Positions 6,607 to 15,870 of a stretch of 48,877 bases of DNA are shown in pieces; position 1 is the stretch's first letter; every line of letters starts with the position of its first letter. Under the pieces are notes generated by a model, which had not been told where the DNA came from, searched no databases, and saw nothing but the letters and a program-made list of their open reading frames with translations. Both the position numbers and the translations under genes were made by a program. This DNA comes from Pseudomonadota bacterium (lineage in GTDB: Bacteria > Pseudomonadota > Gammaproteobacteria > Steroidobacterales > Steroidobacteraceae): assembly GCA_018241505.1 (NCBI GenBank), contig JAFEDS010000019.1, positions 1 to 48,877 of the forward strand, given 5' to 3'.

Positions 6607-8941
6607 AACGAAGCGGCGCACTCTGCGTTGGCGCTACGGGGATATCCAGATAATGGACGCCCAATCCTGTCGGCACTGAGTCTTCATCGCGCGCTGTCCG
6701 CCATTCGTCTTTGCTCCAGTGCACGCGGAAGGGAGCGCCCGCTTGCACCCGGAGCGTCTGGCCCTGTTGGATTGCACACACCCGGCGGTTGAATTTCCAG
6801 ACTTCGAGTGTGCTTGGGTTCGTCCGGCCGGGAGTCAGATATCGCTCGGCGGCGGCCGGAACGAGGTCGAAGACGCGCCCGTCGTAGACCGAGCGCAGCA
6901 GCTTGACGTATTCGGCATGCGCCCACATGAGTGGCATCGCAGCTCCGGTGGGACGTCCGAAGTACAGGCCGCGTTCGGGTCGATCCGACTCGTCCCAAAC
7001 CTGTTCGGGCAACAGTCCTGTTGGAGACGCGAAAGCTTCGATGGTGCGGATGAGTTTTCCGATGTCGCGCCCGGCGGCCAGCTCGTAATGGGCGCGCTCT
7101 CCAGTCAGCAGCGGCCAGGCCCTTCCCTGACCCCAGCTATGATAGGGAAAGCCGTCAGCGCGCTGGCCATAGCCGTCATGGTTGTAGCGGCGCCAACAGG
7201 GGCCGAAGGGGGTTTCGGTGCGCAGGACGTGATCCACGACGCGCAACGAGTCAGCGATGATCGGATCTCTCGGGCTGCGAATGCCGTAGCGAACGAGTTC
7301 CAGAAAGCCCGCATCCACGACGTCCCTGGCTCGGAATAGCCAGTCGCTGCCGGGCGGACGATTGGCGAGCCCCAGCATCCCGCAGTTCGGATCCTCGCCG
7401 GGACAGGCGTCGTGGACGTCTGCGGGCAGGATCCGGATGTAGTGGCGTCTGATCTCGGGATGGAGAGTCCCCTCCGTCGTAACAGTCCACGCCTCAACAT
7501 GGGCTTCGAGGAAATCGGCGTACTCCTCCAGGTAACGGGCGGTTGTTACCTCTCCGTGCTCGCGCGCAAAGCAGGCGGCGCAGATCAGTGCTGCGATGTG
7601 AGCGGCGAGGGTGGAGGGCGAGTAGCCACTGGCCTCCTCCCATCGTTCTTGCTGTGTGGCAGGTCCGTATTCGAGGAGATAAGCCGCAGCGCGCATGACC
7701 ATCGGATACGGGTCGAACTCGCCCAGGCCCCCTTGCTGCTTGAGGCGCCAGGCCAACAGGATCGGGAAGGAGACTTGATCGAGTTGGATACCGCGCCAGT
7801 GGGGAACTCCATTGAGCCAGAAATTTTGAGGAAAGCCCCCGTCGGGCTGCTGACTGACGGCAAGGTAAACGAGAGCGCGAAGCGGCGTGCGCGTGTTTCC
7901 GGCTGCGAGAAGTCCGGTCACGGTGTTCACCATGTCGCGGGTCCAGACCAGGTGATAGCCCCCTACGTCTGCGGCACCCCGAGCCTCGCCCCAGGGAATG
8001 GACAGAGAGGCGATGAACGCGCCCGCGAAAGTTTTGTCCTCATGAGACATGAGCAGGCTGTAGCTGCCGCAGTAGAGCTTGCCTCCATCTCCAGCGACTT
8101 TCTCGAGCGGGAGATTGCTCTGACAGACACGATCCCACTGTTCGACGAAGCGCTTGCGGCGATCCTCGAATGACATGCCGAGTGCCTGGAACAGTGCTGA
8201 GAGGGCGTGCTGTAGCCCCTCGCCGAGCGCCAGGCCCAGCGTGAATTCCGCGCCCTCGCTCAGATCGAGCTCGCCCGTCAATGCGACGTGCCCGCCCTCC
8301 GCCCGATCGAATTCCCAGTTCATTTGAAAGTTTCCGGCGAGATCGGTCCAGCCGTCGCTATGACCAACATAACCGCAGGAGAGGCGGCTGAAACGAGCGC
8401 TCGCCCCGACAACGAGCCAGACGCCATGCTTCTCTGCAGCCAGAAGCTGTCGTCCTCCGATCTCGATGACATAAGCGTTGTTGTCCCAACCTCCCATCTC
8501 GAGGTGTGGGTTACAAAGTACGTACAGTTGCAGCCGACCCGCCACTTCGGGTGTCGCTTCCAGCCGGATGCGCTGCAGCAGGCATGGTTGGTGAGGTGCG
8601 GTGATGAGCTCCTTGTGGAGGCGATAGCGTCCTGCCGGATCGGAATTGATCACTCGGTAGCCGAGGCCATGGGGCGAGAAGCGCTCCGTACGAGTGAGAA
8701 GATCGCGGCGCTCTTCGTGAAGAAACGTCTTGCCATCGGTCACGAGGAGTTGCAAATCCCTGACCTGGGGCCGGTCGATGAGGGGGTAGTAGATTTCGGT
8801 CACGGCACCCTGATGGAGGGTGAACCAGATGCGGCTGTCGCCCGAATAGGCCGTTCCGACTCCGTCTTTGTTGCCCTCGCTCCACCGAGGTTCGAACCCC
8901 GGCTTGCCGAATGCATCACGCGTTCCACGAAACCTGGCCAT
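6491..8941 (-). CDS. Glucan 1,4-alpha-glucosidase (glucoamylase, GH15)
   Basis: Enzyme of 816 residues that releases glucose from the ends of alpha-glucans. The N-terminal beta-sandwich begins FGKPGFEPRWSEG and contains SGDSRIWFTLHQGAVTEIYY. The (alpha/alpha)6 catalytic barrel shows GGYHLVWTRDMVNTVTGLLA, LANRPPGSDWLF, SWGQGRAWPLL and GLLPEQVWDE, the last containing the likely catalytic glutamate. No signal peptide is seen, so it is probably cytoplasmic and acts on glycogen or maltodextrins. ATG 8941 has GAGGTG upstream. The last 15 or so residues after GGQDFEVAVR look non-native, because the frame runs into the DUF547 remnant on the other strand. The gene stands alone, without other glycogen genes. 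Confidence 0.93.
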   Translation of the reverse strand: MARFRGTRDAFGKPGFEPRWSEGNKDGVGTAYSGDSRIWFTLHQGAVTEIYYPLIDRPQVRDLQLLVTDGKTFLHEERRDLLTRTERFSPHGLGYRVINSDPAGRYRLHKELITAPHQPCLLQRIRLEATPEVAGRLQLYVLCNPHLEMGGWDNNAYVIEIGGRQLLAAEKHGVWLVVGASARFSRLSCGYVGHSDGWTDLAGNFQMNWEFDRAEGGHVALTGELDLSEGAEFTLGLALGEGLQHALSALFQALGMSFEDRRKRFVEQWDRVCQSNLPLEKVAGDGGKLYCGSYSLLMSHEDKTFAGAFIASLSIPWGEARGAADVGGYHLVWTRDMVNTVTGLLAAGNTRTPLRALVYLAVSQQPDGGFPQNFWLNGVPHWRGIQLDQVSFPILLAWRLKQQGGLGEFDPYPMVMRAAAYLLEYGPATQQERWEEASGYSPSTLAAHIAALICAACFAREHGEVTTARYLEEYADFLEAHVEAWTVTTEGTLHPEIRRHYIRILPADVHDACPGEDPNCGMLGLANRPPGSDWLFRARDVVDAGFLELVRYGIRSPRDPIIADSLRVVDHVLRTETPFGPCWRRYNHDGYGQRADGFPYHSWGQGRAWPLLTGERAHYELAAGRDIGKLIRTIEAFASPTGLLPEQVWDESDRPERGLYFGRPTGAAMPLMWAHAEYVKLLRSVYDGRVFDLVPAAAERYLTPGRTNPSTLEVWKFNRRVCAIQQGQTLRVQAGAPFRVHWSKDEWRTARDEDSVPTGLGVHYLDIPVAPTQSAPLRFTFYWPKCGTWGGQDFEVAVRAGEGRRSSSSHTAEMSA

Positions 8942-9140
8942 AAAACACCTCGGGCGCTCTGCCCCGATGCAACTACCTGGGCACCGCTGTCCTGTCGCTC
9001 ACTAGAGAAGACCGCAGAACCCTTACGCCGATTGCAACGAGCCTCCGTGCGCAATAGACGCGCGCCCCGCGCGGTCTTCAGTTCAAGAACGGTCCTGGCG
9101 GCGGCGGTTCCGCAGTCAGCGTGTCGTGAGGAGGCCTCGA

Positions 9141-9839
9141 GTGAGTTGGTTGTCGGGTGATTGGCATCAGGAATTGCCTGGAATCTGGTCGAACATCTTG
9201 CTTCCGATCGTGGCGGCCATCTGCGGCGCCACTGTCGGCATCGAGCGTCAGAAGAAGGAAAAAAGCGCCGGCCTACGCACGATGATGCTCGTAGCTGTCG
9301 GATCTGCTGTCTTCACGATGCTCTCCTCCGCCGTTGCGGGCCCGCACAATGACCCTGGGCGAATCGCGGCGCAGATCGTAGCCGGCATCGGCTTCCTCGG
9401 CGCCGGCGCGATCTTGCGCGGTCCAATGGGAGTGCAGGGGCTGACGACTGCGGCGACGATCTGGGCCCTGGCTGCAATCGGCATGGTCGTGGGAGCCGGC
9501 TACGGCATCGCTGGGTTGGCGCTTAGCGTCCTAATCCTCGGACTGCTGCTTGGGGCAGACATCGTGGAGAAGCGCTACATCGGCCCTTGCCGCTCGGCCC
9601 GCTGTGCGCTGCGGTTCGAGCCAATGGGTGGGAAGGCCATGGTCAAGATCGATGAGATCCTCAATGACTATCACATTCCCTCCGATGCCCGACGCTTGTC
9701 TGATGCAGCAGGTGATCTCCAACAGCTCGAGTTCTCCTATTGTCACGCTCACAAGCACCACAGAGAGTTTCTGACCCACCTGGCTGTGCTGCCAGAAGTG
9801 CGTGAAATTCTGAGGAGTGAATCGGGGTGCCCTGTGTGA
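9141..9839 (+). CDS. MgtC/SapB family membrane protein
   Basis: Inner-membrane protein of 232 residues. The N-terminal half is the MgtC domain with four or five helices; motifs are ICGATVGIERQKKEKSAGLR, VAGIGFLGAGAILRG and GLTTAATIWALAAIGMVVGA. The C-terminal third (after residue 150) is a soluble ACT-like region with a his-rich stretch (CHAHKHHREF). GTG 9141 is preceded by AGGAGG at ideal spacing, which decides against an earlier GTG at 9126. MgtC proteins modulate membrane ATPase and Mg2+ physiology; no Mg2+ riboswitch could be recognised in the leader. Confidence 0.9.
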   Translation: MSWLSGDWHQELPGIWSNILLPIVAAICGATVGIERQKKEKSAGLRTMMLVAVGSAVFTMLSSAVAGPHNDPGRIAAQIVAGIGFLGAGAILRGPMGVQGLTTAATIWALAAIGMVVGAGYGIAGLALSVLILGLLLGADIVEKRYIGPCRSARCALRFEPMGGKAMVKIDEILNDYHIPSDARRLSDAAGDLQQLEFSYCHAHKHHREFLTHLAVLPEVREILRSESGCPV

Positions 9840-10021
9840 GGGGGATGACAGGGAGTTGAGTACGGGCCAGTGGGCGCGGATTCGCCAAGGCCTTCAAGCG
9901 CTGGTCGGCATAGGGCCCAGAGCCATGCGGTCTCGCGGGCTTGGCGGTGCGTTTGCAATATCTCGGGCGGGCGGGGTTTCTTACTATAGATACGCTTCAA
10001 TGACTTGTGGCCGCCGCCTCG

Positions 10022-12361
10022 ATGACGATCCTGAATTTCTCTCTTTGGCGCATCGGTGTCGCCCTTTCGCTCCCGCTGCTGAGCGCGGGGCCTCTGGCAG
10101 AAGCTGTTGCCCAGACAGTGGATGCTAACGCCGAGACGCCGTCGCTCAATACGGTGATTGTAAGCGCGCGCAAGCGCGACGAACCGCTCGCCTCGGTCCC
10201 TGAGAGCATCACCGCCTTTTCGTCCGCTTCGCTCGCGGCATTCGACATCCAGTCTTTCAATGATTACGCGTCGATGACGCCCAATCTCTCATTCACGTAC
10301 GGGGCAGGCTCCACGGGCATCTCCAATGCGCGCACTGTGGCTATTCGCGGCATCACGGGTCAGAGCCTCTTTGGCACCTCGGGGGCGACCGGTTTCTATG
10401 TCGATGACACACCGCTGCCCGAATCCGTCGATCCGCGTGTACTGGACCTCGAGCGGGTTGAAGTCTTGAAGGGGCCGCAGGGGACGCTCTTTGGCGAAAG
10501 CTCCTTGGGTGGCAATGTTCGACTCATTACCAAGGCTCCTGATCTGACGCGCAACGACGTGGGCTACATGGCGCAAGTGGGCATCACCTCCGGCGGTGGA
10601 AGCGCCGATGGCGGGGGCGGCTTGGTCGGTAATCTGGTCGCCATTCCCGACCGTCTGGCTGTCAGGATGGTGCTCTTCGTCGATCATGAGGCGGGCTATC
10701 TGACGCGCACCTTTCCATCGCCCTCCAGCCCCGCGGTTGCCGATCCTGACTATCCCGCTCCCCGCACCAGTGTGGGCGATCAGGGTGCACAGACCAATTA
10801 TGGTGGCTCGATCACCGCGCTGCTGCGCATGAGCGATGCCCTCGACATCAAGCTACGTGTGATGGCTCAGGACACGCACGACAAAGGTTTCCCGGCGACC
10901 TTTGCCCCACTGCCTAACTTCGAGCCCCACTACACCATCAACCGAGCCTATAACCTGCAGCCCGGGGCGACGGACGCGTGGGCACTGCCCTCGCTCGATA
11001 TTCGCTATCGCGGCAACGGCTTCAGCATTGTCTCCGCCACGGGCTACTTCTACCATCACAACCGCGACATTGAAGACTCTACCTACGGCACTAAACAGAT
11101 CCTGCATGGCTACTACGGTGTGGCCTCGCTTCCCAACCAGCCTTTTCTCTGGGAACAGGAGCACTATCAAAATCAGGTGACCGAGGAAATTCGGGCGACC
11201 TTCGACGAGTATCGCGGCGTGAGCGGCACCATTGGGGCGTTCTACGCACGAACTCGCTCCACGCTCTCCGTTCCCCCGGAATATGCGCAAGGACTCGTAG
11301 CCGCCACTGTCGATAACACGGTTGTTGGCCCCTGGCCCAACAACCTCCTGTGGACCGACTACAACCCGGGAATGCAGCGGGACGTCTCGCTGTTCGGCGA
11401 GATCTCCTGGCGCCTGCCGCTGGGGCTGACCGCCACCTTCGGCGCCAGGCAGTACTGGTTGCACCAGACTGCCGACTTCGTCGCCAACGGTTTCAACAAT
11501 TTCGGGGAGACGCCAAGCGATCCGCAATCCAGCCACCAGTCCGGCTTCAATCCGAAGGTGGGTCTGGCCTATCAGGTAAGCCCATCCACGATGGTGTACG
11601 CATCCGCGTCCGAAGGGTTCCGGGCCGGTGCTGCGCAGAACTATGCGCCCTTCTGCGCGCTGCCGACGCTACCCGTCGATGCCATCACCCATCTGAAGTC
11701 CGACTCCTTGTGGAGCTACGAGGTCGGTACGAAGTCCCAGATCCCGAATACGGGAGCGCTGCTCTCGGCCGCCGCTTTCCACATCGACTGGCGCAACCTC
11801 CAGCAGCAGGTGGCGCTACCCTGTGGTGCCTACTTCGATATCAACGGTGGACACGCCAAAATCGACGGTGCCGAGATTGAGTTGGATGGGCATGTGTTGC
11901 CCGCGCTGGAGCTACGCGCCGGAGCCGGCTACGAGAAGACTGACATTACCGACCCGGGGGCGCTTGCGATCGTTGGCCTCACCCGGGGTTCGAGAGTCCT
12001 CGGGACGCCGGCCTGGACGGCGACGCTCGGGAGTGTTTTCACCCAGCCGATCTCAACGGATCTCGAAGGCTTCATCGCAGCGGATGTCAGCTACACGGGG
12101 GATAGCATCGCGCTGCTCAATGGGGGTAATGGTCTGTTCGCAACGCGGCCCTCCTATGTGCTCGCCAATGCGCGCCTGGGCGTGAGGCGCGGCGCCTCCG
12201 AAATCTCACTCAACATACGCAATCTGTCCAACGCTAAGCCCAACCTCGGCGATATTGGCTACGTCGGCTACGCGCAATACACGAGCAACAATACGATCAT
12301 TCCCCAGGTGGCCACGCTCCCGCCGCTCACGGTATTGCTTCAGTACCGTCACAATTTTTGA
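10022..12361 (+). CDS. TonB-dependent outer-membrane receptor
   Basis: Outer-membrane transporter of 779 residues. A signal peptide (RIGVALSLPLLSAGPLAEAV, residues 7-26) ends near AVAQ. The plug domain shows LNTVIVSARKRDEPLASVPE and then the typical sequence VEVLKGPQGTLFGESSLGGN, followed by RLITKAPDL. The 22-strand barrel ends in the aromatic residue of LLQYRHNF, as needed for BAM insertion. The substrate is unknown; the sequence type is common for siderophore or complex-carbohydrate receptors in sphingomonad- and Steroidobacter-like bacteria. A GTG at 10007 is an alternative start. No TonB/ExbBD or FecIR genes are adjacent. Confidence 0.92.
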   Translation: MTILNFSLWRIGVALSLPLLSAGPLAEAVAQTVDANAETPSLNTVIVSARKRDEPLASVPESITAFSSASLAAFDIQSFNDYASMTPNLSFTYGAGSTGISNARTVAIRGITGQSLFGTSGATGFYVDDTPLPESVDPRVLDLERVEVLKGPQGTLFGESSLGGNVRLITKAPDLTRNDVGYMAQVGITSGGGSADGGGGLVGNLVAIPDRLAVRMVLFVDHEAGYLTRTFPSPSSPAVADPDYPAPRTSVGDQGAQTNYGGSITALLRMSDALDIKLRVMAQDTHDKGFPATFAPLPNFEPHYTINRAYNLQPGATDAWALPSLDIRYRGNGFSIVSATGYFYHHNRDIEDSTYGTKQILHGYYGVASLPNQPFLWEQEHYQNQVTEEIRATFDEYRGVSGTIGAFYARTRSTLSVPPEYAQGLVAATVDNTVVGPWPNNLLWTDYNPGMQRDVSLFGEISWRLPLGLTATFGARQYWLHQTADFVANGFNNFGETPSDPQSSHQSGFNPKVGLAYQVSPSTMVYASASEGFRAGAAQNYAPFCALPTLPVDAITHLKSDSLWSYEVGTKSQIPNTGALLSAAAFHIDWRNLQQQVALPCGAYFDINGGHAKIDGAEIELDGHVLPALELRAGAGYEKTDITDPGALAIVGLTRGSRVLGTPAWTATLGSVFTQPISTDLEGFIAADVSYTGDSIALLNGGNGLFATRPSYVLANARLGVRRGASEISLNIRNLSNAKPNLGDIGYVGYAQYTSNNTIIPQVATLPPLTVLLQYRHNF

Positions 12362-12448
12362 GCCCGAGTTTTAGCGGGGCCGCTGCGCGGATGATGAGGC
12401 GAAGTCGGCATCAGACTCGCAGGGCCGGCGTCATGTCCGTGTCGCCCC

Positions 12449-13198
12449 TCATGGGTCGACTTTGGCGTGTTGGGACGCCCAGGGCCCGGTAGTCCCGGCA
12501 AGCGCCTCTGCGGCAGCCGCCAAGGACTGCACCGAGCAGTCGGGCGCCCGCATGATTTTGGGATATCGCTTCGATCGCGCGACATAGACTGTCTTCAGTC
12601 CGGCGCAGCCGGCGCCATGAATATCCCAGGCGTGGGCAGCCACCAGAGCGAGTTTTTCAGGCGCTATGCCGGCGCGATGGGCGGCGTGGAGGTACACCTC
12701 GCGGTGCGGCTTCCAGTGTCGGATCTCATGCACCGATACGATTTCTTCGATGAATGGCTCGAGGCCGTTTCTGCGTAGCAGTTGTACGGTGGCCTCTGCG
12801 CTGCCGTTTGTGAGGGTGATGATGCGCAGGCCCGCCTCGTGCAGTCGACGGAACGCAATGCCCGCATCCGGGTGCGGTTTGAGTTCTGCAAAGCCATCGA
12901 TGACGGCTGACACTCTCTCCGGAACGAACCGAAACCCGCGCTCTCCCATCAGGGCCGTCAGCGTATCGCAGGCTACAGCGAGAAACGGTCGATAGACACC
13001 GGTTGCATCGAGCGCGAACCCGTCGCGCAGAATGTGAGCAAACCAGAGCTCCAAGGCTTCGCCGGGCAGGCCCGCCGCGATCAATCGCGGGCGCAAGGAG
13101 CCCAGCGAGAAAACCGTCTCCATGACATCGAACGCTACAACTTCGGGCGAGCCTGTTGACGACTCAACACTGCTCGGCCGGATCGACTGCGTGTCCAC
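12449..13198 (-). CDS. Haloacid dehalogenase type II-like HAD hydrolase
   Basis: Cytoplasmic HAD-superfamily hydrolase of 249 residues (GTG start at 13198). Motif I is VAFDVMETVFSL (nucleophile Asp near residue 24), motif II is ITLTNGSAE, the lysine of motif III is in RHWKPHREVY and the last acidic motif is in AAHAWDIHGAGCAGLKTVYV, a pattern typical of L-2-haloacid dehalogenase type II. The residues two and three after the nucleophile (M, E) differ from the usual Y-G or N-G, so activity on haloacids is uncertain. It may follow a 40-codon frame at 13327-13205. Confidence 0.88.
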   Translation of the reverse strand: MDTQSIRPSSVESSTGSPEVVAFDVMETVFSLGSLRPRLIAAGLPGEALELWFAHILRDGFALDATGVYRPFLAVACDTLTALMGERGFRFVPERVSAVIDGFAELKPHPDAGIAFRRLHEAGLRIITLTNGSAEATVQLLRRNGLEPFIEEIVSVHEIRHWKPHREVYLHAAHRAGIAPEKLALVAAHAWDIHGAGCAGLKTVYVARSKRYPKIMRAPDCSVQSLAAAAEALAGTTGPWASQHAKVDP

Positions 13199-13204
13199 GT
13201 CCGC

Positions 13205-13327
13205 CTATCGAGCATGCACGGGCTGGGTATGCTCAGAACGAGACCCGCCGCGATACACGGCACAGAGTACCGCGCCGTAGATCGCGAGCAGCCCTCGGCC
13301 ATAGTGGATTTCTGGTATTTCGCTCAT
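13205..13327 (-). CDS. Possible small protein, 40 residues
   Basis: Open frame from ATG 13327 to TAG 13205, starting MSEIPEIHYGRGLLAIYGAV and containing a short hydrophobic segment (LLAIYGAVLCAVY). It ends 7 bases before the GTG of the HAD gene, so it could be translated from the same message. There is no strong ribosome-binding site and no family is recognised. It may be chance. Confidence 0.25.
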   Translation of the reverse strand: MSEIPEIHYGRGLLAIYGAVLCAVYRGGSRSEHTQPVHAR

Positions 13328-13342
13328 CGCTGCGCCCTGTGA

Positions 13343-13373
13343 CAAAAAGGGGGGCCTAAAACAGTGGACCCCC
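13343..13373 (-). terminator. Rho-independent terminator of the radical SAM-ynjBCD operon
   Basis: Minus-strand RNA has GGGGG (13373-13369) pairing with CCCCC (13353-13349), two further GG/CC pairs across one mismatch, a nine-base loop, and is followed by UUUUU (13348-13344). It lies about 70 bases after the stop of the ABC ATPase gene at 13442. Confidence 0.75.
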
Positions 13374-13441
13374 TCGAGTCGCCAATTGTTGCGGTCGACG
13401 GGCGATGTTGCTTCAGTGCCCGCGCCACTGTCGAGCCAGGT

Positions 13442-14125
13442 TTATGGCGGTGCAGCCTCTCGGATCTGATGTTCACCGTTTGCCGCAACAGCCAGCTCGA
13501 CGATGGGACCACCCGCGGCCTCTGCGTCAGCGGGGTCGTGTGTTACGAGGAGGACCGGCAACGCAGCCTCTTTGGCATGCTCGAAGACGAAGCGCCGAAA
13601 GTCCGAGCGCAGCGCGCTATCCAACTTGCTGAAAGGTTCATCGAGGAGTAATGCCTCGGGCGAGGCCAACAGGGTTCGCAACATCGAGACTCGAGCGCGT
13701 TGTCCGCCAGACAGCGTGGCGGGATCGCGCATCGCGAAGCCCGCCAGCCCCGCCGCGGCGAGCGCCGCCTCGATCCGCGCGGCCCGCGCCGCACGGCCTC
13801 GAACAGAAGAGTCCAGACCAAACGCCAGATTCTCCCCGACCGAGAGGTGCGGAAACAGAAGGTCGTCCTGAAAGAGGATCCCGAGCCGTCGGCGATAAGC
13901 GGGCAAGCCCGTGAGCTCGCGATCGCCCAACCAGACTCGACCGGCAGATGTGAACGCCGGAGGCAGCGTGCCGCAGAGAAAGTTGAGGAGCGTCGATTTT
14001 CCCGATCCGCTGGGGCCCATCACGGTAACCGTCTGCCCAGGTCGGATTTCGAGGGTGAGCGGTGCGATGAGCTCGGCTCTGGCCAAGTGGATGGCGACGT
14101 GCTCGAGGCGAAGCGAGACTGTCAT
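13442..14125 (-). CDS. ynjD: ABC transporter ATP-binding protein, YnjD-like
   Basis: ATPase subunit of an importer, 227 residues. Walker A GPSGSGKST (about residue 36), Q-loop LFQDDLLFPHLSV, signature LSGGQRARVSML, Walker B EALLLDEPFSKLD and the switch histidine in LLVTHD are all intact. Its ATG overlaps the TGA of the permease gene (ATGA), so the two are translationally coupled. Similar in size and order to E. coli ynjD of the ynjBCD set, whose substrate is unknown. It is the last gene of the operon; a terminator follows. Confidence 0.9.
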   Translation of the reverse strand: MTVSLRLEHVAIHLARAELIAPLTLEIRPGQTVTVMGPSGSGKSTLLNFLCGTLPPAFTSAGRVWLGDRELTGLPAYRRRLGILFQDDLLFPHLSVGENLAFGLDSSVRGRAARAARIEAALAAAGLAGFAMRDPATLSGGQRARVSMLRTLLASPEALLLDEPFSKLDSALRSDFRRFVFEHAKEAALPVLLVTHDPADAEAAGGPIVELAVAANGEHQIREAAPP

Positions 14126-15870
14126 ACGACGAGGTCTGATTTGCGGTGGCGACGGGCGAGTACGGCCGGCATGCCCGCAGCGAGACCGTAGGCAGCCAGC
14201 GGTAGCGCTGCCAGCAGCAGCGCGAAGACGCCCACCACTCGGCGATCGCCGCCGCTTGAGAGGGTGACCACTTGGGTCGCTAGCGTCGACACCCGTCCTG
14301 CACCCGCGAAAATCGTCGGCAGATATTGATCAAAGCTAACGGTAAGTCCGATCGCGGCCGCCACGAGGACGGGTCGCTGCAGCATCGGTATCTTCACGCG
14401 CCATAAGACCCTCCACGGTGTCGCACCGAGACACAGGGCGGTGCGCATGTACCGTGCATCGAGCGCTCGCCAGGGATCGGCCAGGGAAAGAAACACGTAG
14501 GGCAACACGAAGAGGAGGTGGGCAGCCACGACCGCCGAGTACGTTCCGTCCACATGGAGGAGGGCGAGGAGCACCTGTATGCCAAAGAGGAAGGCAATCT
14601 GAGGGACGAGGAGCGGCAGGTACACCAGCCAGGATGCTCGGCTCGCGCGGCCCATCCGCGCAGTCGGTTCACTTTCGAGCCAGACCAACACCAGAGCAAG
14701 TGCCAGGGCAGTGGCACCGAATGCCACAAGGAGTGTGGATCCCAACGACCAGGTCACCGCATCGGCCTCACGATGCCAGGTGCTCAAGGTCCAGGCCGAT
14801 GGCAGGACATCGGGGAAACGCCAGCGTACCGCGAACGACCACAAGGTCAGATCGAGGAGTGCTGTCAGCGCGAGCCCCGTCATGATCCCCACGGTCACAC
14901 CGGTAAGAGCGGCCGGCAGCTCAAAGCCACTGCGGCGCTGCCCCAGGGTGATCCAACATCGTCCAACCTGCGCGAGTGCGAGCTCACCGAGGCGCCACAC
15001 TAAGATGCTCGCGAGTACGACCCCCAACAGGAGCAGCGCCGCGGCGGCGCCGCGGAAGTAGAGCCTGACATCGGGAGCCGTCAACCACTGCAATGTCAAC
15101 ACGCTCAATGTGGGAGGATTGTCCGGCCCCAGGATCAACGCCATGTCCACTACGGACAGTCCGTAGGCGAGCACGACATAGATGGGCAGGCGGATTTGCG
15201 GATAGAGTTGCGGAAGAACCACCTTGACCCAGGTAGCCGTACGCCCGTAGCCCAGCGTGGCGGCGATATCGAGCTGGCGCGCTACCGGTAGTTGTCGCAA
15301 TGCGGTCAGGCTCATCAGGAGCAGATACGGCACCTCTTTCACGATGAGTCCTAGAATGAGGGCGATGCCATGAGGGTCCTGGACGGAGGCAATGGCGGGT
15401 GGCTCGAGCCAACCTGTGAGTCCGCGTGACACCCATCGTGCGATCCAGCCGCTGGGTGCGATCAGGAAGGCGAATCCGATGGCCATCGCGGCGTGGGGCG
15501 CCGCGAGGACTGGTGTGATCAACGCGCGGATCGGCCGCCCGATCGGGCGCGCATATAACAGCGCGCAGCACCCGAGCGTCAACGCGACCGACAACAGAGT
15601 GGCGGCCCATCCGCTCCAGATCGTGAGCTGCCAGGCCCCTGGAAAGGCCGGCTCCGCGAACAGATCTCTGAACGGTCCCAGACTCAGTCGCTCCCCACCG
15701 ATGGGTGGAAACCAACCCAACGCGGGCAGCAGCGTACCCAGAAGGCCCGCAGCGATGGGCACGAGGAACAACGCCAGGGTGAGGCGCGGGGCCTGGCGCA
15801 GCCACACGGGTGGCCGCGCGAGCGGCGCGCACTCCGCATCGGTGCCTGGGCATATCCTGCCATGGGTCAT
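14122..15870 (-). CDS. ynjC: ABC transporter permease, YnjC-like (two fused permease halves)
   Basis: Inner-membrane permease of 582 residues with about twelve transmembrane helices. It consists of two fused binding-protein-dependent transport domains, as in thiamine/iron-type importers (ThiP-like). The first has the coupling motif ATLGYGRTATWVKVVLPQLY, the second CLGATPWRVLWRVKIPML (both EAA-loop type). ATG 15870 overlaps the stop of the binding-protein gene (ATGA), which decides against the start at 15948. It partners with the ATPase downstream and the periplasmic protein upstream. The cargo is unknown. Confidence 0.9.
   Translation of the reverse strand: MTHGRICPGTDAECAPLARPPVWLRQAPRLTLALFLVPIAAGLLGTLLPALGWFPPIGGERLSLGPFRDLFAEPAFPGAWQLTIWSGWAATLLSVALTLGCCALLYARPIGRPIRALITPVLAAPHAAMAIGFAFLIAPSGWIARWVSRGLTGWLEPPAIASVQDPHGIALILGLIVKEVPYLLLMSLTALRQLPVARQLDIAATLGYGRTATWVKVVLPQLYPQIRLPIYVVLAYGLSVVDMALILGPDNPPTLSVLTLQWLTAPDVRLYFRGAAAALLLLGVVLASILVWRLGELALAQVGRCWITLGQRRSGFELPAALTGVTVGIMTGLALTALLDLTLWSFAVRWRFPDVLPSAWTLSTWHREADAVTWSLGSTLLVAFGATALALALVLVWLESEPTARMGRASRASWLVYLPLLVPQIAFLFGIQVLLALLHVDGTYSAVVAAHLLFVLPYVFLSLADPWRALDARYMRTALCLGATPWRVLWRVKIPMLQRPVLVAAAIGLTVSFDQYLPTIFAGAGRVSTLATQVVTLSSGGDRRVVGVFALLLAALPLAAYGLAAGMPAVLARRHRKSDLVV

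Noticed and set aside
8886-8905. GGTTCGAACCCC, resembling a tRNA T-arm
   Set aside because: It lies inside the start of the glucoamylase gene, and no acceptor stem, D-arm or anticodon arm surrounds it.
9953-9990. Possible promoter before the TonB receptor gene (TTGCAA and TACTAT)
   Set aside because: The spacing is 23 bases, too long for a sigma-70 promoter, and no MerR-type dyad fills it.
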